Source: Serripes groenlandicus (Eukaryota > Mollusca > Bivalvia > Cardiida > Cardiidae). From it: a stretch of 64,000 nt of DNA. Made by a program: the position numbers and the translations under genes. The stretch spans positions 54,818,616 through 54,882,615 of the forward strand of contig JASEVX010000007.1 in NCBI GenBank assembly GCA_031761405.1. The letters run 5' to 3'. Shown here piece after piece: positions 57,966-64,000 of this stretch. Each line of letters begins with the position of its first letter. The stretch's first letter is position 1. Below the pieces are notes generated by a model. That model ran no database searches. It was not told the origin of the DNA and saw nothing but the letters and a program-made list of their open reading frames with translations.

Positions 57966-59203
57966 AACAAGAGACCCAAGAGGGCCAGTATCGCTCCACG
58001 GCCATAAGGCAAAAATAAAATCTCCAAACAGCCCTGCCCCCTGGTGGCTATTTTTTTTTACCAACCACCATGGCTTAAAGGAATGTTTCTGCAAAATTAT
58101 TTGAAAATCGGCCTGACACTTTCGGAGGAGAGGATATTTTAAGTTTTCACTATAGCCATATAAGGCAAAATAGCCCCACCCCCTGGCAGCCATATTTTTT
58201 AACCAATCAACATGGCTTGAAGGAATCTGATAGAGGTTAAGCCTAGAAACATTTCTACAAAATTATTTGAATATCAGCCAAACACTTTCGGAGGAGAAGA
58301 TTTTTTAAGTTTTCACTATGGTCATATAAGGCAAAATAGCCCCGCCCTCTGGCTGCCATGTTTTTCGACCAATCAACATGGCTTGAAGGAATCTGATAGA
58401 GGGTCACCAAATGAACATTTCTACAAAATTATTTGAAAATCGGCTGAACACTTTCGGAGAAGAAGATTTTTTAAGTTTTCACTATAGCTATATAAGGCAA
58501 AATAGCCCCGCCCCCTGGCGGCCATGTTTTTCAACCAATCAACATTTCTTGAAGGAATCTAATAAAGGGTCACTCAAGGAACATTTCTACAAAATTATTT
58601 GAAAATCAGCCTGACACTTTTGGAGGAGAAGATTTTTTAAGTTTTCTCTTTAGCCATATAGGCAAAATAGCCCCGCCCTGTGACGGCCATGTTTTTTTAC
58701 CAATCAACATGGCTTGAAGGAATCTGATAGAGGGTCACCCATGGAACATTTCTACAAATTTTTTTGAAAATCTGCTGAACACTTTTGGAGAAGAAGATTT
58801 TTTAAGTTTTCACAATTGCAATATAAGGCTAAATAGCCCTGCCCCTCTGGCGGCCATGTTTTTCAACCAATCAACATTTCTTGAAGGAATCTAATAAAGA
58901 GTCACCCAAGGAACATTTCTACAAAATTATTTGAAAATCGGCCTGACACTTTTGGAGAAGAAGATTTTTTAATTTCTCACTATTTTTTTCTTTCGGTTGC
59001 CATGGAAACCAGAATTTCGAATGGATCAAAAAAGTTTGAAGGAATTTAGTAGAGGACATTGAGAGAATGCTTCCCATGATGTTTCAACCAAATTGGCCAA
59101 GTGGTTAGGGAGAAGAAGTCGTTTAAAGGAAAAAGTTAACGCACGCATGAAGGACAATTCGCCATGACATAAGCTCGACTGGCTTTCAGCCAGTGGAGCT
59201 AAA
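57966..59203 (+). repeat. 166-bp-period repeat element, forward copy
   Basis: It starts AACAAGAGACCCAAGAGGGC, holds about six units of ~166 bp (ATAAGGCAAAATAGCCCCGC near 58158, 58325, 58492, 58660 and 58820), then a unique end (GTTGCCATGGAAACCAGAAT ... CTTTCAGCCAGTGGAGCTAA). Confidence 0.92.
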
Positions 59204-59849
59204 AATGAGGGAGCTTTGATCAAATCTCAAAGTCAACCAAAAACCACAAAAATCATGTTTTTTACCCCAAAAATAAGGTCAAACTCAGTATCTTTAGCAT
59301 TCAATGCGAAGAAGGGTATTAGATGAACAAGTTTTCCAAGTTTCAAAGTATTATGTTTGATAGTTAACATGTAAGTGAGCTAAACGCAAAACTTAACCAA
59401 CGCCGACGCAGACGACGATCAAGTGACGACAATAGCTCAAAAAATCAGACGAGCTAAAAATGTAAACAAAAAAGCAAAAATGCATACAGTTCATTTATTT
59501 AAGACAGGGTTAACCCCTTATTTCCAGAGATCTATAATTAAACTCTTGACTTGTAGACAGTAGATACAGTTAGATAAACAAACACATTTGTGATAGGTAA
59601 TTTATCACATGGATAAACCCTACAGCAGATGATTTGAAAATGTTTAACTAAAGATATTGGTAAATCTGTATTGATGAAACTAAAAGTCAATAAAACATTG
59701 AGAAAACTGTCGAAATTTCTCATACCATCCATCTGTTGAAGATTAGACAACATGTGTCTGTAGTGTAGAAAGGGTAACATAGTACCTATAGCAAAGCTAT
59801 TTATTATCTATAGTATCTAAAGAATCAACTTAATTTTAACACTCTTAGT

Positions 59850-60850
59850 AAAGAGGCACGCAAGGAAATTTGAGAGAAATGTGGTGACTACAGTGTTTAC
59901 AAAATATTTCTCAATATTGGCCTAGTGACCTAGTTTTTAGCCAGACCATATTCGAAGTTAGCCTAAATATCATCAAAATAAACATTCTGGTAAAGTTTCA
60001 TCATGCTAGAGTTAAAAACATGGCTACCAGAGCATTAACAAGATTTTTCTTAAATTTGATCAAGGGACCTAAGTTTTTACTCAACATGACCAATGTCTAA
60101 ATTGGCCAGTATATCATCAAGAAAAACTGTCTGACAAAGTTTCAAGCCGCTAAAGTCAAAATTGTGGTCTCTTAAGTGTTAAATCAAGATTGTCCTACAA
60201 CTTGGCATAGTGACCTAATTTTTTAACAAACATTACCCATATTCAAAATAAATATAATAAAAACAATAATTCTGACAAAGTTTCAGCATGCTCAAGCTAA
60301 AAGTGCCGCTTCCAGAGTCTTAACCCTTTCCCTCATACGACAATTCTGCAGCAGACGACTTTGAACATATTTTGTCAATTGATACAAAACCTCTATAATT
60401 GAATGGATAACCTATGACTAAAAGTGGAAAACATTGTGGCAAAAGGAGAAATTGCTTGTTTTGAGCAATTTCTTCTTTTGTCTCTATGTTTTCAAAAAGC
60501 CATCTGAAGCAGAGGCGTCAGAACGCGTCTATATGAGGGAAAAGGTTAACAAGATTTTCCTCCAACTTGGCTTAGTGCCCTAATGTTTTATCCAAAATAA
60601 CCAATATTTGAAATTGGCCTATCATCAAGACAAACTTTCTGACAAGGTTTCAAAATGCTCAATACAAAAATGCAGTGTCTATAGTGTTAACAAGATTTTT
60701 CTACAGTGTTTGGCTAAGTGACCTAGTTCTTTACTGGATCTGACACATATTCGAACTTAGGCTAGATATCATACAAGCAAATATTCTGAGAAAATTTCAA
60801 CATGCTCAAGTAAAACATGCGGCTTCTAGAGATTAACTAGATTTTCCTTT
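59850..60850 (+). repeat. GACCTAG-type dispersed repeat, split by a MITE
   Basis: Diverged units of the 57195 family run from AAGAGGCACGCAAGGAAATT to about 60850. They are interrupted at 60320-60549 by a family A MITE. A piece of family B MITE (CCAACATTGTGGACTCTGCG) follows at 60861-60962. Confidence 0.8.
60320..60549. mobile_element. piggyBac-type MITE (family A) with a readable empty site
   Basis: The element sits inside a dispersed repeat whose uninterrupted copies read GAGTGTTAACAAGATTTTCC (57492-57516 and near 57636). Here the repeat reads GAGTC then TTAA-element-TTAA then CAAGATTTTCC. The insertion therefore used and duplicated TTAA. Confidence 0.9.
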
Positions 60851-61140
60851 AATTTGAGCAAACCAACATTGTGGACTCTGCGTAAAGTATCGATCCGGAT
60901 CAGCCTAAGCATGCCACACAAGCTTACAAGGATAGACAAATTTCTCCTGTGGATTTTCTGTCAAATTGACCTGTAACTTAACCAACAACGTCCAATTCTC
61001 TAATACAACCAAAATACATCAAAATTTATACTTTTTACCCCCAAAAATAGGCTACACTCAGCCTATTTAGTATACAATGAGATGAAGGATATTAGATGAA
61101 CAAGTTTTCCAAGTCTCAAAGTATTAGGTAATACAATAGT

Positions 61141-61413
61141 TTGATTGATTAATTGGGGTTTAACACCATTTTCATCAATCTTTCAGTCATATCACGGCAG
61201 CCAGTTCAACTACTCATATGTTTCTTGGCTTTCTCATACCAGTACTTCACACAACATTCTTTCCAAGCAACTGGCTGCTTTTCCACATAGTCTGAAAGCC
61301 CATTGGTGGTAGTCATGTCAAATGTTGGAAGGAATGTAGGCCAAGCTGGTGTTCGAACTCACAACCCCTGGATTAACAGCCCATGTCTCTACTGACTGAG
61401 CTACGGTAAACTG
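61141..61413 (-). mobile_element. tRNA-derived SINE (type 1), reverse orientation
   Basis: On the minus strand it runs from CCGTAGCTCAGTCAGTAGAG through the B box GTGAGTTCGAACACCAGC to the tail region at 61141. Confidence 0.85.
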
Positions 61414-61929
61414 AGTAATAAAATAGGAAACATGCTGTACCAAAGTGAGCTTGCAAAGATATTTTCAAAGTTGTCTGCTGTAGATTGGTTAAATTTGGGT
61501 AAAGTTTTTTAAAAAGAGCCTGTGATATTGTTTCCGTTCAAATATTTCTTCCAATCCTTGAAGTTTGCCAAAAAAATCAACAGGTCAAAATGTACAGTTG
61601 TGTTAAAAATTTCAAACTTCTCTTCCCATTACTATGTTCAACAATTGAACAATTGGGGACATATTTTGTACATGTAAATTCTGTTGCATGATGAGTACAT
61701 ATCAACTTGAATATACATAGAAAAAAATAGTAAACTGACCTTTGAATGTATATAGGCTGTAGACAATAATGATGCAATAGAAAATCTTTAAACTTTATGT
61801 CAGAAGTTAAATCTCATAATGTGCTTTTTCCTTTTGTGATCAATAATTTCATTGTGAAATTAATTCTTCTTATGAACATGTACCAGTACTCTATGGAATC
61901 TAGACAGAGAAAGCTTTGATCAGATTTAA

Positions 61930-63163
61930 AAAACAAGAGGCCCAGTATCGCTCCACGGCCATTAGGCAAAAATTTAATTTTCAAACAGCCCCGCCCCCTG
62001 ATGGCCATGTTTTTGACCAATCAACATTGTTGAAGGAATCTGTTAGAGGACCATCCTAGGAACATTTCTACAAAATTATTTGAAAATCAGCCCGAAACTT
62101 TCGTAGAAGATTTTTTAAGTTTTCACTATAGCCATATATGGCAAAAATAGCCCCGCACCCTGGCAGCCATAGTTTTCGACTAATCAACATGGCTTGAAGG
62201 ATCTGATAGAGGGTCACCCAAAGAACATTTCTACAAAATTATTTGAAAATTTGCCTGAAACTTTCGGAGGAGAAGATTTTTTAAGTTTTCACTATAGCCA
62301 TATAAGGCAAAATAGCCCCGCCCCCTGGCAGTCATAGTTTTCCACTAATCAACATGGCTTGAAGGAATCTGACAGAGGGTCTCCCAAGGAACATTTCTAG
62401 AAAATTATTAGAAAATTTGCCAAACACTTTTTGAGGTAAAGATATTTTAATTTTACATTATAGCCATATAAGGCAAATTAGCCCCGCTCCCCTGGCGACC
62501 ATGTTTTTCGTCCAATCAACTTGGCTTGAAGGAATCTGATAGAGGGTCACACAAGGAACATTTCTACAAGATTATTTGAAAATCGGCCGGAAACTTTCGT
62601 CGGAGAAGATTTTTTTAAGTTTTCACTATAGCCATATACGGCAAAATAACCCCACACTCTGATGGCCATGTTTTTGACTAATCAACATGGCTTGAAGGAA
62701 TCTGATAGAGGGTCTCCCAAGGAACATTTCTACAAAATTATTTGAAAATTTGCAAAACCCTTTTTGAGGTAAAGATATTTTTCACTATAGCCATATAAGG
62801 CAAAATGCCCCGCACCCCTGGCCACCATGTTTTTCTACCAATCAACTTGGCTTGAAGGAATCTGATAGAGGGTCACCCAAGGAACATTTCTACAAAATTA
62901 TTTGAAAATCGGCCTGACACTTTCGGAGGAGAAGCTTTTTCCCTATTTTTTTAATTTGGTTGCCATGGAACCAGATTTTTGCATGGATCCAAACAATTTG
63001 AATGAATTTAGTAGAGGACATTAAGAGGATGCTTCCTAGGAAGTTTCATCTTAATTGGCCAAGTGGTTAGGTAGGAGAAGTCGTTTGAAGCAAAACATTA
63101 ACGCATGCACGACGGACAATTCGCCATGACATAAGCTCGACTAGCTTTCAGCCAGAGGAGCTA
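61930..63163 (+). repeat. 166-bp-period repeat element, second forward copy
   Basis: Same start (AACAAGAGGCCCAGTATCGC), about six units, and the same unique end (GACATAAGCTCGACTAGCTT). It is more diverged than the 57966 copy. Confidence 0.92.
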
Positions 63164-63179
63164 ATTATCATATTTCAAT

Positions 63180-63325
63180 CACCCTTTCCCTCAAATAGAC
63201 ACATTCTGACGCCTCTGCAGCAGACAGCTTTTTGAAAACATGGAAGCAGAGGAAGAAATTGCTCCATACAAGCAATTTCTCCTTTTGTCACAATGCTTTT
63301 TACTCATGCCTCTTACTGTTGACAA
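63180..63325. mobile_element. piggyBac-type MITE (family A), right half missing
   Basis: ACCCTTTCCCTCAAATAGAC through the palindrome to CTTTTGTCACAATG; the rest is absent. Confidence 0.7.
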
Positions 63326-64000
63326 ATGCTAGTAAACTTACAGTTTTACATCTTGGGTCATTTAACAAACCTTTTACATCTTGGGTCATTAAACAAAACA
63401 AATGATCTGCCTGATCAAAATTATCAACAGGTTCACCCTGTGTGACACAATATGTAGTTCAAAATGATCTACTTAATGTTAGTTATCATGTACAAGTGTC
63501 TTCCTGGAAGGCTGTGTTATAGCTCAAAATGATTTACTTGAATGTCTTGTTCATAGTAATTAGTTAATTACACAGTTATCTTCCTGTATTATAGTAAACA
63601 AAAACAGATCTCATTGTGCATCCTTGATTCGTATTTGTATCGTTTACAACATTCCATTCCGTTACTGTTTTCCGAGTTAAAACAAACACTTTCATTCAGA
63701 ATACTTGTCACAACGACTCGCTGCTGTTACCAGCTTTGAAGAATGTCATTAACGTCGTTTTGTTTTTGTTTTCTACCCGTTTTGTTGCGTCCAGGACTTG
63801 CCATTTGTCTTTTATTTCTCTGATTCAACTAAAAACGAAACCGGAAATAACAGTAAATATACCCCAACTTTTCCAATACATAAAAGTTGGTTGTAAAAAT
63901 GTCCCATACACTGACATTATGAATCTTCTTCACAAGTAATGCTGCGCATTATAATCTGTCAACATTTCCATGATCTGAAACGAAACAAAAATACATATAC
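63326..64000. other. Right window edge, no supported gene
   Basis: A minus-strand ATG at 63804 opens 24 codons (MASPGRNKTGRKQKQNDVND then ILQS) to a GTAACA donor at 63730. This could be a first exon but has no partner; see the findings. Confidence 0.3.

Noticed and set aside
63736..63939. 67-residue plus-strand frame at the right edge
   Set aside because: No family features; it overlaps a minus-strand candidate exon and is probably chance.

Overview
The window looks like animal nuclear DNA, most likely from a bivalve mollusc. Genes are split by GT...AG introns, spacing is wide and AT-rich, and nearly every kilobase carries SINEs, MITEs, LINE remnants or minisatellites. The bivalve call is an inference from the repeat styles and from a secreted AA15-type gene with a mollusc-like Cys-rich tail; no marker gene proves it. 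There is one assembly gap of 200 N (52900-53099).

Two host genes can be supported, both on the minus strand. (1) 26346 down to 16271 is a complete seven-exon gene for a secreted AA15-family lytic polysaccharide monooxygenase (LPMO). All six splice junctions keep the reading frame and give 413 residues: a signal peptide, an N-terminal copper-brace His, a second brace His, an acidic Gly/Asp/Asn linker and a Cys-rich tail. (2) 51347 down to 46589 is the C-terminal part of a betaine-homocysteine S-methyltransferase-like gene. Three exons are clear. One exon that the phases require is not visible, and the N-terminal exons are missing (in the gap, or beyond the right edge).

The rest is mobile and repetitive DNA. 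1-6 kb: two dead LINE fragments in opposite orientations plus MITEs and SINE pieces. 6.9-9.3 kb: a 54-bp satellite that captured a MITE and was then amplified as a 495-bp higher-order repeat. 13.7-14.9 kb: a cluster of MITEs and a SINE with clean target-site duplications. 16-26 kb: the LPMO gene, its introns full of MITEs and a LINE 3' end. 28-34 kb: SINEs, a MITE split by a SINE, a ~400-bp tandem array that contains a SINE, and a short palindromic satellite. 35-41.4 kb: a ~435-bp duplication, a 166-bp-period repeat element and an Asp-codon-like minisatellite. 42.7-43.6 kb: a dead pogo-like transposase. 45.3 kb: a long hairpin element. 48.3-50.8 kb: two different 60-bp minisatellites inside one intron of the methyltransferase gene. 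54-63 kb: further MITEs and dispersed repeats, including two more copies of the 166-bp-period element.

The most abundant MITE (about 20 copies) has TTAA at both outer ends and CCCTTTCCC inverted ends. One insertion into a known repeat shows the empty site, which supports a non-autonomous piggyBac-type element. No prokaryote-style system, CRISPR array or operon was seen.
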